64,000 nucleotides of DNA from Pseudomonas sp. Q2-TVG4-2 (GCF_013620795.1 NZ_LGLW01000008.1:186001-250000), one strand, 5' to 3'; shown: positions 33,638 through 45,119, counted from the first letter of the stretch. The notes: generated by a model from the letters alone, not told the origin. Program-made: numbers and translations.

Positions 33638-34648
33638 ATGTTCAGCTTTATCGCACGCCGGCTGGGTCTGTTGATCCCGACCTTCTTCGGCATCACCCTG
33701 CTCACCTTTGCGCTGATTCGCATGATTCCAGGCGATCCGGTGGAAGTCATGATGGGCGAGCGTCGCGTCGATCCAGAGATGCATGCGCAGGCCATGGAGC
33801 GCCTCGGCCTGAACAAACCGCTTCACCTACAGTATCTCGACTACATCGGGAAGCTCGCACAAGGCGATCTGGGTGAATCGCTGCGCACCCGCACCAGCGT
33901 CTGGAAGGAATTCACCACGTTGTTCCCGGCAACGCTCGAGTTGGCGTTAGCGGCGCTTATCATTGCCGGAACCCTAGGTGTTCTGGCAGGGGTCATGGCA
34001 GCACTGAAACGCGGCTCACTGTTCGATCATGGCGTCATGGGCGTGTCGCTGGTTGGTTATTCGATGCCGATCTTCTGGTGGGGGCTGATCCTGATCATGT
34101 TCTTCTCGGTCGGCCTCGGCTGGACGCCGGTGTCGGGGCGCATCGATCTGTTTTACGACATACCACCAGTGACCGGATTCATGCTCATCGACACGCTGCT
34201 CAGCGATGAGGAAGGCGCCTTCTTGGACGCCCTCCATCACATGATCCTGCCCGCGATCGTACTCGCGACGATTCCGCTGGCAGTCATTGCCCGGATGACC
34301 CGATCGGCGATGCTAGAAGTGCTGCGTGAGGATTACGTGCGCACCGCACGCGCCAAAGGCTTATCGCCGAAACGGGTGGTGTTCGTGCACGGCCTGCGTA
34401 ATGCGCTGATTCCGGTGCTGACCGTTTTCGGCTTGCAGATCGGTACGCTGTTGGCCGGAGCCGTGCTCACCGAGACCATCTTTTCCTGGCCAGGCATCGG
34501 CAAATGGCTGATCGAGTCCATCGGCGCACGCGATTATCCAGTCGTGCAGAACGGCATTCTGCTGGTCGCATGCCTGGTTATCCTGGTCAATTTCACCGTG
34601 GACATTCTCTACGGCCTCGCCAATCCCCGTATTCGTCATCAGCGCTAA
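33638..34648 (+). CDS. dppB: Peptide ABC transporter permease DppB
   Basis: A 336-residue inner-membrane permease of the OppB/DppB type. The N-terminus MFSFIARRLGLLIPTFFGITLLTF is characteristic, followed by the periplasmic region IPGDPVEVMMG, about six helices, and the EAA loop near EDYVRTARAKGLSPKRVVFVHGLRNALIP that contacts the ATPase. The ATG gives the canonical N-terminus; a longer reading upstream is not family-like. It lies about 180 bases after dppA, the gap containing the stem-loop. Confidence 0.92.
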   Translation: MFSFIARRLGLLIPTFFGITLLTFALIRMIPGDPVEVMMGERRVDPEMHAQAMERLGLNKPLHLQYLDYIGKLAQGDLGESLRTRTSVWKEFTTLFPATLELALAALIIAGTLGVLAGVMAALKRGSLFDHGVMGVSLVGYSMPIFWWGLILIMFFSVGLGWTPVSGRIDLFYDIPPVTGFMLIDTLLSDEEGAFLDALHHMILPAIVLATIPLAVIARMTRSAMLEVLREDYVRTARAKGLSPKRVVFVHGLRNALIPVLTVFGLQIGTLLAGAVLTETIFSWPGIGKWLIESIGARDYPVVQNGILLVACLVILVNFTVDILYGLANPRIRHQR

Positions 34649-34661
34649 GGAGGCCGGACGC

Positions 34662-35573
34662 ATGAACAGCATCGAGACCCTGCCGGCAGCCGAACCGACC
34701 ACCTTTTACCCATCGCCATTAGGCGAGTTCTGGAACGCCTTTCGGCGTAACAAAGCCGCCCTGGGTGGCTTGGTTTACATGTTACTGCTGGTCGCCTGTG
34801 CCTTGTTCGCCCCGGCGCTAGCACCCTACGACCCCAGCGAGCAGTTCCGCGACTTTCTGCTCACGCCGCCCGCCTGGCAGGAAGCCGGCACGGCACAATT
34901 TCTTCTCGGCACTGATGAGCTGGGCCGCGACATGCTCTCGCGCCTGGTCCACGGCGCACGCCTGTCGTTACTGATCGGGCTGGCCTCCGTCGTCTTTTCG
35001 CTGATCCCGGGGATTCTTCTGGGTCTGTTGGCTGGGTTCTCTCCGACCGGGCTGGGGCCGTTCATCATGCGCCTGATGGACGTCATGCTGGCCTTGCCCT
35101 CACTGCTGCTTGCAGTCGCCATTGTGGCGATCCTCGGCCCGGGCCTGATCAACACGATCTTCGCCATCGCCATCGTGTCTTTGCCCTCTTATGTGCGTCT
35201 GACGCGCGCCGCCGTGATGACCGAACTCAACCGAGACTACGTCACCGCCTCAAGCCTGGCAGGCGCCGGCACCCTTCGGTTGATGTTCATCAGCGTGCTG
35301 CCCAACTGCATGGCACCGCTGATCGTCCAGGCCACGCTGAGCTTCTCTTCAGCGATCCTCGACGCTGCCGCGCTGGGCTTTCTCGGCCTCGGCGTGCAAC
35401 CACCCACTCCTGAGTGGGGCACGATGCTGGCCTCGGCACGGGACTATATCGAGCGTGCCTGGTGGGTGGTATCGCTGCCTGGCCTGGCAATTCTGCTCAG
35501 CGTGCTAGCCATCAACCTGCTAGGCGATGGCCTGCGCGATGCGTTGGATCCGAAATTGAAGAACGCGGCATGA
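34662..35573 (+). CDS. dppC: Peptide ABC transporter permease DppC
   Basis: A 303-residue permease of the DppC/OppC type: N-terminal cytoplasmic tail, first helix in [24 protein letters not shown], then the conserved [24 protein letters not shown] region, and the EAA loop [21 protein letters not shown]. It pairs with DppB to form the channel. The ATG follows AAGGAGG by 7 bases and is 13 bases after the dppB stop. Confidence 0.93.
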   Translation: MNSIETLPAAEPTTFYPSPLGEFWNAFRRNKAALGGLVYMLLLVACALFAPALAPYDPSEQFRDFLLTPPAWQEAGTAQFLLGTDELGRDMLSRLVHGARLSLLIGLASVVFSLIPGILLGLLAGFSPTGLGPFIMRLMDVMLALPSLLLAVAIVAILGPGLINTIFAIAIVSLPSYVRLTRAAVMTELNRDYVTASSLAGAGTLRLMFISVLPNCMAPLIVQATLSFSSAILDAAALGFLGLGVQPPTPEWGTMLASARDYIERAWWVVSLPGLAILLSVLAINLLGDGLRDALDPKLKNAA

Positions 35574-35634
35574 GCATACATTCGATGCCTGTTCCAACGC
35601 CGCAAATCCATCGACAGCCAACGGAGACACAGTC

Positions 35635-36666
35635 ATGAGCTTGCTGGAAATCCAGAACCTCAGCGTACGTTTCGGCGACGGTGGCGCACCGCCTGTCGTT
35701 GACGGTCTCGACATCAGCGTCGATAAGGGCGAAGTGCTGGCCATCGTCGGTGAATCCGGCTCCGGCAAATCGGTCACGATGATGGCCTTGATGGGGCTGG
35801 TCGATGCGCCAGGCAAAGTCGCTGCCGACCGCCTCCGTTTTGCCGGGCAAGATCTGCTGACGCTCAAGGGCCGACAGCGCCGTCGACTGATCGGCAAGGA
35901 CCTGGCAATGGTTTTCCAAGACCCGATGACAGCGCTCAACCCCAGCTACACGGTGGGCTTTCAGATCGAAGAAGTGCTCCGCCAGCATCTAGGACTCAAG
36001 GGCAAGGTCGCTCGACAGCGTGCGCTTGAGCTGCTTGAACGCGTGGAGATCCCCGGTGCCGCCAGTCGTCTGGATGCCTTTCCCCACCAGCTTTCCGGCG
36101 GCATGAGCCAGCGCGTGGCGATTGCCATGGCCATCGCCGGGGAGCCACAGCTGCTGATCGCCGACGAGCCCACTACGGCACTCGACGTAACCATCCAGGC
36201 GCAGATCATGGAATTGCTGCTGAGTTTGCAGCGCGACCAGAACATGGCACTGATCCTAATCACCCATGATCTGGCAGTGGTGGCCGAAACGGCTCAGCGC
36301 GTCTGCGTGATGTATGCCGGCCAGGCGGTCGAGACCGGGCGCGTGCCGCAGCTGTTCGACACACCTGCGCACCCCTACACCGAGGCGTTGCTGGCCTCGA
36401 TCCCCGAGCATTCGAGCAGCCGACGATTGGCGACGCTGCCGGGCATCGTTCCCGGTCGCTACGACCGTCCTGCCGGATGCCTGCTGTCGCCGCGCTGCCC
36501 CTACGCACAGCCGCGCTGCCAAGAGCGTCCGGCGCTGGAGCCGTATGACCGAGGCGAAGTACGTTGCTTCTATCCACGAAACATAACGCGGGAGGAAACG
36601 CCGAATGTGCTGCCCGAGGCTCAGCGTCAGAGCCAGCGGCCAGGAGGTATCCATGCCCACCACTGA
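35635..36666 (+). CDS. dppD: Peptide ABC transporter ATP-binding protein DppD
   Basis: A 343-residue ATPase of the oligopeptide/dipeptide class. Walker A is GESGSGKS (about residues 38-45), the Q-loop is [11 protein letters not shown], the signature is [16 protein letters not shown], Walker B is [12 protein letters not shown], and the switch His lies in [10 protein letters not shown]. The C-terminal oligopeptide-type extension carries the cysteine cluster [15 protein letters not shown] that in relatives can bind an iron-sulfur cluster. It overlaps dppF by 14 bases. Confidence 0.93.
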   Translation: MSLLEIQNLSVRFGDGGAPPVVDGLDISVDKGEVLAIVGESGSGKSVTMMALMGLVDAPGKVAADRLRFAGQDLLTLKGRQRRRLIGKDLAMVFQDPMTALNPSYTVGFQIEEVLRQHLGLKGKVARQRALELLERVEIPGAASRLDAFPHQLSGGMSQRVAIAMAIAGEPQLLIADEPTTALDVTIQAQIMELLLSLQRDQNMALILITHDLAVVAETAQRVCVMYAGQAVETGRVPQLFDTPAHPYTEALLASIPEHSSSRRLATLPGIVPGRYDRPAGCLLSPRCPYAQPRCQERPALEPYDRGEVRCFYPRNITREETPNVLPEAQRQSQRPGGIHAHH

Positions 36667-37651
36667 GCAAGCCACTGGCAGCGTACTGTCCGCGCGCGAA
36701 CTGACCCGTCACTACGATATATCCCGCGGTTTGTTCAAACCCCACGCCACGGTTCGAGCGCTGAACGGGGTTTCCTTCGAGCTCGGATCCGGGGAGACGC
36801 TGGCCGTTGTCGGCGAGTCCGGCTGCGGCAAATCCACCCTTGCTCGCGCCCTGACGCTGATTGAGGAGCCCTCCTCCGGCTCGCTGCAGATAGCCGGCCA
36901 GGAAGTCTCTGGCGCCAACAAAGCCCAGCGTAAACAGTTGCGTCGTGACGTGCAGATGGTGTTCCAGAACCCCTATGCCTCACTGAATCCACGGCAGAAG
37001 ATCGGCGATCAACTGGCCGAACCGCTGGTAATCAATACCAAGCTGTCACGCAGCGAGCGCCGCGACCGGGTCCAGACGATGATGGAGCAGGTCGGGCTGC
37101 GCCCCGAGCATTATCAGCGCTATCCCCACATGTTCTCCGGCGGGCAGCGCCAGCGTATCGCCCTGGCCAGGGCGATGATGCTCAACCCCAAAGTGCTGAT
37201 CGCTGACGAACCTACCTCGGCACTGGATGTGTCAATCCAGGCGCAAGTGCTGAATCTGTTCATGGACTTGCAGGAACAGTTCAACGCAGGCTACGTGTTC
37301 ATTTCTCACGATCTTGCCGTGGTCCGCCACGTAGCCAATCAGGTACTGGTGATGTATTTCGGCAGCCCGATGGAGATGGGCCCCGCCGAACAGATTTATA
37401 CCCACCCGCTGCACCCCTATACCCAGGTGCTGCTGGCTGCGACGCCGAGTATCCGACCCGATCCGTCGAAGGTGAGAGTCAGGGTCAGCGGCGAACTACC
37501 CAACCCGCTCGACCCGCCCGGCGGTTGCGTCTTTCATACCCGTTGCCCGCACGCCACGGAACGTTGTCGCGCCGAAGTGCCAGTGTTCCGGCCGCTCGAT
37601 GGCCGGTGGGTGGCTTGTCATTATGCGGGGGAGGTTGGGGAGCGGCCTTAG
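36653..37651 (+). CDS. dppF: Peptide ABC transporter ATP-binding protein DppF
   Basis: A 332-residue partner ATPase. Walker [11 protein letters not shown]-loop [11 protein letters not shown], signature [16 protein letters not shown], Walker [13 protein letters not shown] and switch His in FISHDLAVV are all intact, and the C-terminal part holds the [14 protein letters not shown] cysteine motif. The ATG lies inside the end of dppD and has AGGAGG upstream. DppD and DppF power uptake through DppB and DppC. Confidence 0.93.
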   Translation: MPTTEQATGSVLSARELTRHYDISRGLFKPHATVRALNGVSFELGSGETLAVVGESGCGKSTLARALTLIEEPSSGSLQIAGQEVSGANKAQRKQLRRDVQMVFQNPYASLNPRQKIGDQLAEPLVINTKLSRSERRDRVQTMMEQVGLRPEHYQRYPHMFSGGQRQRIALARAMMLNPKVLIADEPTSALDVSIQAQVLNLFMDLQEQFNAGYVFISHDLAVVRHVANQVLVMYFGSPMEMGPAEQIYTHPLHPYTQVLLAATPSIRPDPSKVRVRVSGELPNPLDPPGGCVFHTRCPHATERCRAEVPVFRPLDGRWVACHYAGEVGERP

Positions 37652-37703
37652 CTGCTGGGAACAATATGGGAACACTCACGCCCGCATTTCCCTACCTCAG
37701 AAA

Positions 37704-37730
37704 TGCTGAAAGCCCCGGAATACGGGGCCT
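37704..37730 (-). terminator. Probable terminator after tRNA-Ser
   Basis: On the minus strand GCCCCG-TATTC-CGGGGC followed by TTTCAGCATTTCT, 14 bases beyond the CCA end of the tRNA. The stem is short but G+C-rich. Confidence 0.65.
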
Positions 37731-37743
37731 TCAGTTCGCGATA

Positions 37744-37833
37744 TGGCGGAGGAGGTGAGATTCGAACTCACGGAAGAGTTTCCCCTTCGACGGTTTTCAA
37801 GACCGTTGCATTCAACCGCTCTGCCACTCCTCC
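37744..37833 (-). tRNA. tRNA-Ser (anticodon UGA)
   Basis: A 90-base tRNA on the minus strand with the encoded CCA end. The acceptor arms GGAGGAG / CTCCTCC pair, the anticodon loop is CTTGAAA (anticodon TGA, reading UCA/UCG-type serine codons), the long variable arm typical of class II serine tRNAs is present, and the T-loop reads GTTCGAATC. Confidence 0.96.
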
Positions 37834-37961
37834 GCAGAGAGCGGGCGCAATAGTACCGGAACGAAACACACTGTCAAACTCTGTTGTTAGGCTGAAACAA
37901 AAGCTCTGCTATGATCCGGGGCAATTCACCTCAGGCTGAATTCATTTACAGGAGTGTCGCC

Positions 37962-38630
37962 ATGCTCAAGCAACAGTACGCATCTACGCACACGCAGGTT
38001 GAACAACAGGAAGTCAGCCGCGTTCTGCGCAACACCTACGGTCTTCTGGCCATCACCCTGGGCTTCAGTGCCTTGGTCGCCTACATGGCGATGCAGGCGA
38101 ACGCAGCCTACCCCAATATTTTCGTGGTGCTGATCGGCTTCTACGGTTTGTTCTTCCTGACCGTCAAGCTGCGCAACTCCGCCTGGGGCCTGCTTTCCAC
38201 CTTCGCCCTGACCGGCTTCATGGGCTATACGCTCGGTCCGATCCTCAACATGTACCTGGGCACCGCCAACGGTGGTGAACTGATCGCCTCCGCGCTGTCG
38301 ATGACGGCTCTGGTATTCTTCGGGCTGTCGGCCTTCGTGCTGATTACCCGCAGGGACATGAGCTTCCTCAGCGGCTTCATCACTGCCGGTTTCTTCGTCC
38401 TGCTGGGCGCCATGGTCGCGAGCTTCTTCTTCCAGATCAGTGGCTTACAACTGGCAATCAGCGCCGGCTTCGTGCTCTTCTCGTCGGTCTGCATTCTCTA
38501 TCAGACCAGTGCGATCATTCACGGCGGCGAGCGCAACTACATCATGGCCACCATCGGCCTGTACGTTTCGCTGTACAACCTGTTCATCAGCCTGCTGCAG
38601 CTGATGGGCATCATGGGCGGCGACGACTGA
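37962..38630 (+). CDS. yccA: Bax inhibitor-1/YccA family membrane protein
   Basis: A 222-residue, seven-helix inner-membrane protein of the UPF0005/BI-1 family. E. coli YccA is a substrate and modulator of the FtsH protease. Family features include the N-terminal [20 protein letters not shown], the helix [19 protein letters not shown] and the C-terminal ALYQ-like [20 protein letters not shown], with a conserved Asp/His environment. The ATG has AGGAG 8 bases upstream. A strong terminator follows, so it is transcribed alone. Confidence 0.92.
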   Translation: MLKQQYASTHTQVEQQEVSRVLRNTYGLLAITLGFSALVAYMAMQANAAYPNIFVVLIGFYGLFFLTVKLRNSAWGLLSTFALTGFMGYTLGPILNMYLGTANGGELIASALSMTALVFFGLSAFVLITRRDMSFLSGFITAGFFVLLGAMVASFFFQISGLQLAISAGFVLFSSVCILYQTSAIIHGGERNYIMATIGLYVSLYNLFISLLQLMGIMGGDD

Positions 38631-38647
38631 TTGCCACCCAATGAATG

Positions 38648-38676
38648 AGCCCGCTTCGGCGGGCTTTTTCGTTTTT
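38648..38676 (+). terminator. Rho-independent terminator of yccA
   Basis: GCCCGC-TTCG-GCGGGC followed by TTTTTCGTTTTT, 18 bases after the yccA stop codon. Confidence 0.92.
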
Positions 38677-38718
38677 GAAGCTGGCGTATCATGTAAGCCA
38701 GCAATTCAACGGTGCCCC

Positions 38719-39111
38719 ATGAAATTCGTTATCGCCCTGTTCTCTCCCGCCCACTCTCCTGCTTCGCGACGCGCCTTGCGCTTTGCCGAGGCGGTGCTGG
38801 CCGATGGGCACGAGATCGCCCGACTGTTTCTCTACCAGGACGGTGTACATAGCGCATCGGCCAATACTGTGAGCGCGCAGGACGAACTCGATATAGCTCA
38901 GCAATGGAGCCAGTTCGTCAGTCATCACCGGCTGGATGGGGTGGTGTGCATCGCCGCCGGCCTGCGTCGTGGCGTGCTGGACGAGCAGGAGGCGAAGCGC
39001 CATCAGCGCCCGGCTGCGAACCTTGCGCCTGGCTGGGAGCTGTCCGGGCTGGGCCAACTGCACGAAGCCAGCCAGCAAGCCGACCGTCTCGTGTGCTTTG
39101 GAGGCCACTGA
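38719..39111 (+). CDS. tusD: Sulfurtransferase TusD (DsrE family)
   Basis: A 130-residue DsrE-fold protein, first gene of tusDCBE. TusBCD accepts persulfide sulfur from TusA and passes it through TusE to MnmA for 2-thiolation of tRNA wobble uridines. The N-terminus MKFVIALFSPAHSPASRRALRFAEAVL and the stretch HRLDGVVCIAAGLRRGVLDEQEA fit TusD, with the candidate persulfide Cys in GVVCIAAG. Its TGA overlaps the ATG of tusC by one base. Confidence 0.93.
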   Translation: MKFVIALFSPAHSPASRRALRFAEAVLADGHEIARLFLYQDGVHSASANTVSAQDELDIAQQWSQFVSHHRLDGVVCIAAGLRRGVLDEQEAKRHQRPAANLAPGWELSGLGQLHEASQQADRLVCFGGH

Positions 39112-39470
39112 TGGCTCGCTCAATGCTGATCATCACCCGCCAAGCGCCCTGGTCCGGACCCTCGGCGCGCGAGGCACTGGACATCGCTCTGGCCGGAGGC
39201 GCTTTTGAGCTCCCTCTCGGGCTGCTGTTTCTCGATGACGGCGTGTTCCAGCTGGCACCTGGGCAGCAGGCGGCGCACCTGCAGCAGAAAGACCTGACAG
39301 CCAATCTGCAGGCATTGCCGATGTTCGGCGTCGATTCGTTATTCGCAGCCAGACGCAGCCTCAGCGAGCGGGGGCTGGACGAGACAGCACTACCGCTTCA
39401 GGTCGAGGTGCTCGACGATGCCGCTCTTAGCGCCCTTATCAACCGCTATGACCATGTGATTACCCTCTGA
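39111..39470 (+). CDS. tusC: Sulfur relay protein TusC
   Basis: A 119-residue DsrF/TusC protein. Recognisable parts are SMLIITRQAPWSGPSAREALDIALAGGAFELPLGLLFLDDGV and SLFAARRSLSERGLD. TusC has no catalytic cysteine and is a structural subunit of the TusBCD hexamer; none is seen here either. Start and stop overlap the neighbours tusD and tusB (ATGA-type), so translation is coupled. The longer open frame before the chosen ATG overlaps tusD and is not used. Confidence 0.93.
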   Translation: MARSMLIITRQAPWSGPSAREALDIALAGGAFELPLGLLFLDDGVFQLAPGQQAAHLQQKDLTANLQALPMFGVDSLFAARRSLSERGLDETALPLQVEVLDDAALSALINRYDHVITL

Positions 39471-39772
39471 TGGCGACCTTGCACCTGCTTTCCCACTCCC
39501 CCTTTGCCGACGGCCGCCTGGCCAGTTGCCTGCACCTTCTGGGCGCCGACGATGCCCTGTTACTCAGCGGCGATGCTGTCTATGCGCTGCAGAACGCAAC
39601 CACCCAACGCCAGGCACTTGAGCTGATGCCGGACAACATTGCCCTGTTCGCGCTGGAAGAAGACATCGTCGCGCGCGGCCTGGGCGATCTGCCCGAACGC
39701 TTGCAGCAGGTCGACTATCCGGGCTTCGTGGAGCTCTGCTGCCGGTACGCACGGACGAATGCCTGGTTATGA
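39470..39772 (+). CDS. tusB: Sulfur relay protein TusB
   Basis: A 100-residue DsrH/TusB protein with the family start MATLHLLSHSPFADGRLASCLHLL and the DALLLSGDAVYAL segment. It completes the TusBCD complex. Its ATG overlaps the tusC stop and its stop overlaps the tusE start by 4 bases, which indicates one tightly coupled operon. The small size is normal for the family. Confidence 0.91.
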   Translation: MATLHLLSHSPFADGRLASCLHLLGADDALLLSGDAVYALQNATTQRQALELMPDNIALFALEEDIVARGLGDLPERLQQVDYPGFVELCCRYARTNAWL

Positions 39773-40104
39773 ACGCGCTGATGGTTAACGGCACAGACGT
39801 GGCTGTGGATCAGGAGGGTTTTCTGATCGATCTCGATGACTGGAGCGAGCCGGTTGCCGAAGCACTGGCCGAAGCGGCCGGACTCGCTCTCGATACTGAA
39901 CACTGGGAGATTCTGCACCTGCTGCGCGAGTTCTATCGCGAGTTCCAGCTCTCCCCCGCAACGCGCCCGCTGATCAAATACACCGCGCTGAAACTCGGCC
40001 CGGAAAAGGGCAACAGCATGCACCTCAATCGCCTATTCAAAGGTACGCCTGCCAAGCTTGCCGCAAAGCTGGCGGGCTTGCCGAAACCGAGCAATTGCAT
40101 ATGA
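39769..40104 (+). CDS. tusE: Sulfur relay protein TusE (DsrC family)
   Basis: A 111-residue DsrC-like protein. It has the N-terminal NGTDVAVDQEGFLIDLDDWSEPVAEALA, the mid-region HWEILHLLREFYREFQLSPATRPLIKY and the penultimate cysteine (SNCI at the C-terminus), which carries the persulfide delivered to MnmA. The second DsrC cysteine of dissimilatory sulfur oxidisers is absent, as expected for TusE. It overlaps tusB and, through ATGA, the next gene. Confidence 0.95.
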   Translation: MNALMVNGTDVAVDQEGFLIDLDDWSEPVAEALAEAAGLALDTEHWEILHLLREFYREFQLSPATRPLIKYTALKLGPEKGNSMHLNRLFKGTPAKLAAKLAGLPKPSNCI

Positions 40105-41084
40105 GCCTCGTCACGCCGTCCGAACACCCTTTCGCGGTCTTCGTCCGTATCCTGGGTAAGGGCAAGCGCGGCGCTCGCGACCTGACCCGAGAGGAAGCCC
40201 GCGAAGCCATGGGCATGCTGCTCGATGGCAAGACCGAAGAGACCCAGCTCGGAGCCTTTCTTATGCTGCTGCGGCATAAGGAAGAAAGCGCCGAAGAGCT
40301 TGCTGGCTTCACCGAGGCCGTACGCGAGCGATTGCACGCTCCGCCGATCGCCGTGGATATCGATTGGCCTACCTATGCCGGCAAAAAGCGCCATCTGCCC
40401 TGGTACCTGCTCGCAGCCAAATGCCTCGCACAGAACGGTATTCGCATCCTGATGCACGGCGGCGGGGCCCATACGGCCGGACGGATGTACACCGAACAGC
40501 AACTCCAACTACTGGGTATCTCCCACTGCGAAGACTGGGACAGCGTCTCCGCAGTGCTGGATAGCACCAACCTTGCATTCACGCCGCTGGGCGCCTGGAT
40601 GCCAAGGCTGCAGCGGATGATTGATCAGCGCAACATTCTTGGCCTGCGCTCGCCGATCCACTCGCTGGCGCGCATCCTCAATCCGCTGGGTGCACGTTGC
40701 GGCCTGCAAAGCATCTTCCATCCCGGCTACCAGGCCAATCACCGCGAAGCCAGCCGCCTGCTTGGTGACACGGCCATCGTCATCAAGGGCGAAGGTGGCG
40801 AGATCGAGGTTAACCCGGACGGTGTCGCACACCTGTACGGCGCCATCGCTGGCGAGGCCTGGGACGAGGACTGGCCGGCCCTGTCACCGCAACGCCATGT
40901 GAAGCCCGCACAGCTCGACCCGCAGCAGCTGCTCGCCGTATGGCGCGGAACTGCCGAAGACGCCTATGGTGAACTGGCTGTGGTGGCGACCATGGCTCTG
41001 GCATTACGAGGCCTTGGGCGGTCGCGCGAGCAGGCGTTCGCCGAGGCACGACAGCATTGGGAACGGCGCAACTCATCGAGCTAG
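40101..41084 (+). CDS. ybiB: YbiB-type glycosyltransferase-family protein (TrpD2)
   Basis: A 327-residue member of the anthranilate phosphoribosyltransferase fold group (TrpD2/YbiB). The N-terminal helical domain (LTREEAREAMGMLLDGKTEETQLGAFLMLLRHKEESAEELAGFTEAVRERL) and a C-terminal catalytic-like domain with ILMHGGGAHTAGRM and GLRSPIHSLARILNPLGA are visible. E. coli YbiB is reported to bind nucleic acids instead of making tryptophan. The ATG overlaps the tusE stop, so it is translated with the sulfur relay operon, hinting at a link to RNA or tRNA. This link is inference. Confidence 0.88.
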   Translation: MSLVTPSEHPFAVFVRILGKGKRGARDLTREEAREAMGMLLDGKTEETQLGAFLMLLRHKEESAEELAGFTEAVRERLHAPPIAVDIDWPTYAGKKRHLPWYLLAAKCLAQNGIRILMHGGGAHTAGRMYTEQQLQLLGISHCEDWDSVSAVLDSTNLAFTPLGAWMPRLQRMIDQRNILGLRSPIHSLARILNPLGARCGLQSIFHPGYQANHREASRLLGDTAIVIKGEGGEIEVNPDGVAHLYGAIAGEAWDEDWPALSPQRHVKPAQLDPQQLLAVWRGTAEDAYGELAVVATMALALRGLGRSREQAFAEARQHWERRNSSS

Positions 41085-41171
41085 GCGATGGGTTTGACCG
41101 GGGATTGCGACCCATCCATCGAACTATCCCTCATAGACTGAGCCCTAACCTGAAAGCGTGAGGAGGCAGAT

Positions 41172-42170
41172 ATGGGGCTCTTGGTCGACGGGCAATGGCA
41201 GGATCGCTGGTATGAGAACAGCCGTGACGGCGAATTCCAGCGCGAGCAGGCACAACGACGCGACTGGGTGACGGCAGACGGTTCGCCCGGCCCGGACGGT
41301 CAACAGGCCGCCAAGGCCGAGGCCGGACGCTATCACCTCTATGTCTCGCTCGCCTGCCCCTGGGCGCACCGAGCGCTCATCTATCGCAAACTCAAGCAAC
41401 TCGAACCGCTGATCGACGTGTCGGTCGTGAGCTGGCTGATGGCCGATCATGGCTGGACTTTCGATAAGCACACCGGTTCCAGCGGTGACGCACTGGACGG
41501 TTTGCAGTATCTGCACCAGCGCTATACCCGTGACGATGAGAACTACACCGGCCGCGTCACGGTGCCGGTGCTCTGGGATCGCCAGCAGCAACGCATCGTC
41601 AACAACGAGTCGGCCGAGCTTATCCGCATTTTCAACACTGCGTTCGATGGTTTGACCGGCTCGACCCTGGACCTCTACCCTGAACCACTGCGTGCCGAGA
41701 TCGATGCGCTCAACGAGCGGATCTATCCGCGGGTAAACAACGGGGTTTATCGCGCCGGATTCGCTTCCACGCAAAAGGCCTATGAGGGCGCGTTCGACGA
41801 ATTGTTCAGCGAACTGGACTGGCTGGATCTGCGTCTCGGCGAACGGCGCTACCTGACGGGAGAGTATCTGACCGAGGCGGACTGGCGATTATTCACCACC
41901 ATAGTTCGCTTCGATTCAGTCTATTACGGTCATTTCAAATGCAATCTGCGACGAATCGAGGATTACCCCGATCTGTCTAATTGGCTGCTTGAGCTGTATC
42001 AATGGCCTGGGATCGCCGAAACCGTCGACCTCACCCATATCAAAAGCCATTACTACGCGAGCCATCGCCATATCAATGCCAACGGCATTATTCCCAAGGG
42101 GCCGGAGCTGGGACTGGATCGTATGCACGATCGCGAACGGCTACCTGGCAAGGGAATCTGGTCACGCTGA
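41172..42170 (+). CDS. yqjG: Glutathionyl-hydroquinone reductase (YqjG/ECM4 family)
   Basis: A 332-residue Xi-class glutathione transferase that reduces glutathionyl-(hydro)quinones. The thioredoxin-like domain has the catalytic Cys in LYVSLACPWAHRALIYRKLK (near residue 63), with the typical N-terminal WYENSRDGEFQR and the C-terminal helical domain (DWRLFTTIVRFDSVYYGHFKCN, ending with SHYYASHRHINANGIIPKGP). AGGAGG precedes the ATG. It converges on cysG. Confidence 0.94.
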   Translation: MGLLVDGQWQDRWYENSRDGEFQREQAQRRDWVTADGSPGPDGQQAAKAEAGRYHLYVSLACPWAHRALIYRKLKQLEPLIDVSVVSWLMADHGWTFDKHTGSSGDALDGLQYLHQRYTRDDENYTGRVTVPVLWDRQQQRIVNNESAELIRIFNTAFDGLTGSTLDLYPEPLRAEIDALNERIYPRVNNGVYRAGFASTQKAYEGAFDELFSELDWLDLRLGERRYLTGEYLTEADWRLFTTIVRFDSVYYGHFKCNLRRIEDYPDLSNWLLELYQWPGIAETVDLTHIKSHYYASHRHINANGIIPKGPELGLDRMHDRERLPGKGIWSR

Positions 42171-42182
42171 TTGCCAACAGAG

Positions 42183-42210
42183 GCATTCGCAGCGGCGCTG
42201 CTGCGAATGC
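42183..42210. terminator. Hairpin between convergent yqjG and cysG
   Basis: Perfect 10-base stem GCATTCGCAG / CTGCGAATGC with an 8-base loop, located in the 56-base gap between the two convergent stop codons. There is no T-run on either side. Confidence 0.55.
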
Positions 42211-42226
42211 ACGCGGAGCGCTGCGT

Positions 42227-43624
42227 CTATTCAGTCTCGGTATCGCCGCCTTCGAACCAAGCGAGCTTCTCTCGCAACTGCACCACCTCACCGACGATGA
42301 TCAGCGTTGGTGCCTGCACCTGCTCGCTGGCGACACGCTCGGCCAGATTGGCAAGCGTTCCGGTAAAAACCCGCTGATGGCTGGTGGTGCCTTGCTGGAT
42401 CAGCGCGGCGGGCGTCTCGGCACTGCGGCCATGAGCGATCAGCTGCTGGCAGATGACTGGTAGCCCCACCAAGCCCATGTAAAAAACCAGGGTTTGGCTG
42501 GGCGCGACCAATTCCGACCAGGGCAGATCGCAGCTGCCATCCTTCAGGTGGCCCGTGACGAAGCGGACCGATTGCGCATGATCGCGATGGGTCAGCGGAA
42601 TGCCGGCATAGGCTGCGCAACCACTGGCGGCCGTAATGCCGGGAACGACCTGGAATGGCACGTCATGGGCGGCCAGCTCTTCGATCTCTTCGCCACCACG
42701 ACCGAAGATGAAGGGATCACCCCCTTTGAGGCGCAGCACCCGCTTGCCCTGCCGGGCCAGTGTCACCAGCAGCTGGTTGATCTGTTCTTGGGGGACGGCG
42801 TGGTCGGCGCGCTGCTTGCCGACGTAGATCCGATCAGCATCACGGCGACACAGATCGAGAATGGCCGGCGCGACCAAACGGTCATAGAGCACCACGTCGG
42901 CCTGCTGCATCAGGCGCAGCGCACGAAAGGTCAACAGGTCTGGATCGCCGGGGCCGGCACCGACCAGATACACCTCACCGAGGCTCTTCAATGATGCGCC
43001 GGAGAGTTTTTCCTCCAGCAGCCGCTCAGCCTCATGCACCCGCCCTGTCATTGCCCGCTCGGCAATGTTGCCTTGAAAGACCTCCTCCCAGAACACCCGC
43101 CGCTGCTGCACGTTCGGCAGCTTGGCCTTGACCTGACTGCGAAATTTCTTCGCCAGACCGGCCAGTTGGCCGTATACCGCCGGCACCCAGGTTTCGATGC
43201 GTGCACGCATCAGACGCGCCAGAACCGGCGCATCGCCACCCGTGGATACCGCAATCATCAGCGGCGAGCGATCGACGATCGCCGGAAAGATAACCGTGCA
43301 TAACTCAGGGGAATCCACCACGTTAACCGGCACGCCGAGCGCTTTGGCATCTTGCGACACCTGTGCGTTCAGCAGCCCGTCATCGGTGGCGGCGATCGCC
43401 AGCACGCAGCCGCTCAAGTCGTCGTGGGCGTAGCCGCGCATGAGCGCCTGCCCTCCGCCCTGCTCCACCAGTTCGATCAGTTGTGGCTCGATTTCAGGCG
43501 CCACGACACGTAATACCGCACCGGCCTGGGACAGCAGGCGCGCCTTGCGCAATGCGATATCGCCGCCGCCGACGACCAGCACTGCGCGACCCTTGAGGTT
43601 GTGGAACAGCGGCAGAAAATCCAT
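42227..43624 (-). CDS. cysG: Trifunctional siroheme synthase CysG
   Basis: A 465-residue fusion enzyme making siroheme for sulfite and nitrite reductases. The N-terminal third is the NAD-dependent precorrin-2 dehydrogenase/sirohydrochlorin ferrochelatase ([48 protein letters not shown]), and the C-terminal part is the SAM-dependent uroporphyrinogen-III methyltransferase ([69 protein letters not shown]). All three activity regions look intact. It lies downstream of serS on the same strand, with about 160 bases between. Confidence 0.96.
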   Translation of the reverse strand: MDFLPLFHNLKGRAVLVVGGGDIALRKARLLSQAGAVLRVVAPEIEPQLIELVEQGGGQALMRGYAHDDLSGCVLAIAATDDGLLNAQVSQDAKALGVPVNVVDSPELCTVIFPAIVDRSPLMIAVSTGGDAPVLARLMRARIETWVPAVYGQLAGLAKKFRSQVKAKLPNVQQRRVFWEEVFQGNIAERAMTGRVHEAERLLEEKLSGASLKSLGEVYLVGAGPGDPDLLTFRALRLMQQADVVLYDRLVAPAILDLCRRDADRIYVGKQRADHAVPQEQINQLLVTLARQGKRVLRLKGGDPFIFGRGGEEIEELAAHDVPFQVVPGITAASGCAAYAGIPLTHRDHAQSVRFVTGHLKDGSCDLPWSELVAPSQTLVFYMGLVGLPVICQQLIAHGRSAETPAALIQQGTTSHQRVFTGTLANLAERVASEQVQAPTLIIVGEVVQLREKLAWFEGGDTETE

Positions 43625-43787
43625 CAGCGAATCCTGGTGACCAAGAAAGATTGGACCATCTCAACCATTACGCTGCAGAGGGCCCTTGTCGGTAAACAAG
43701 GAGTCAGGATAGTGCCAGCAAGCAGCCCGTTAGGCGGCAATTCACCACACCGGCTTCCGACTCCAGGCAACATGGCGCACCGAGCGC

Positions 43788-45119
<1,332 letters not shown>

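Noticed and set aside
32615..33826. Open frame of about 400 codons on the minus strand over dppA
   Set aside because: It is fully antisense to a clear substrate-binding protein, and its composition (His, Leu, Gly, Val rich) is that of a G+C-rich shadow frame.
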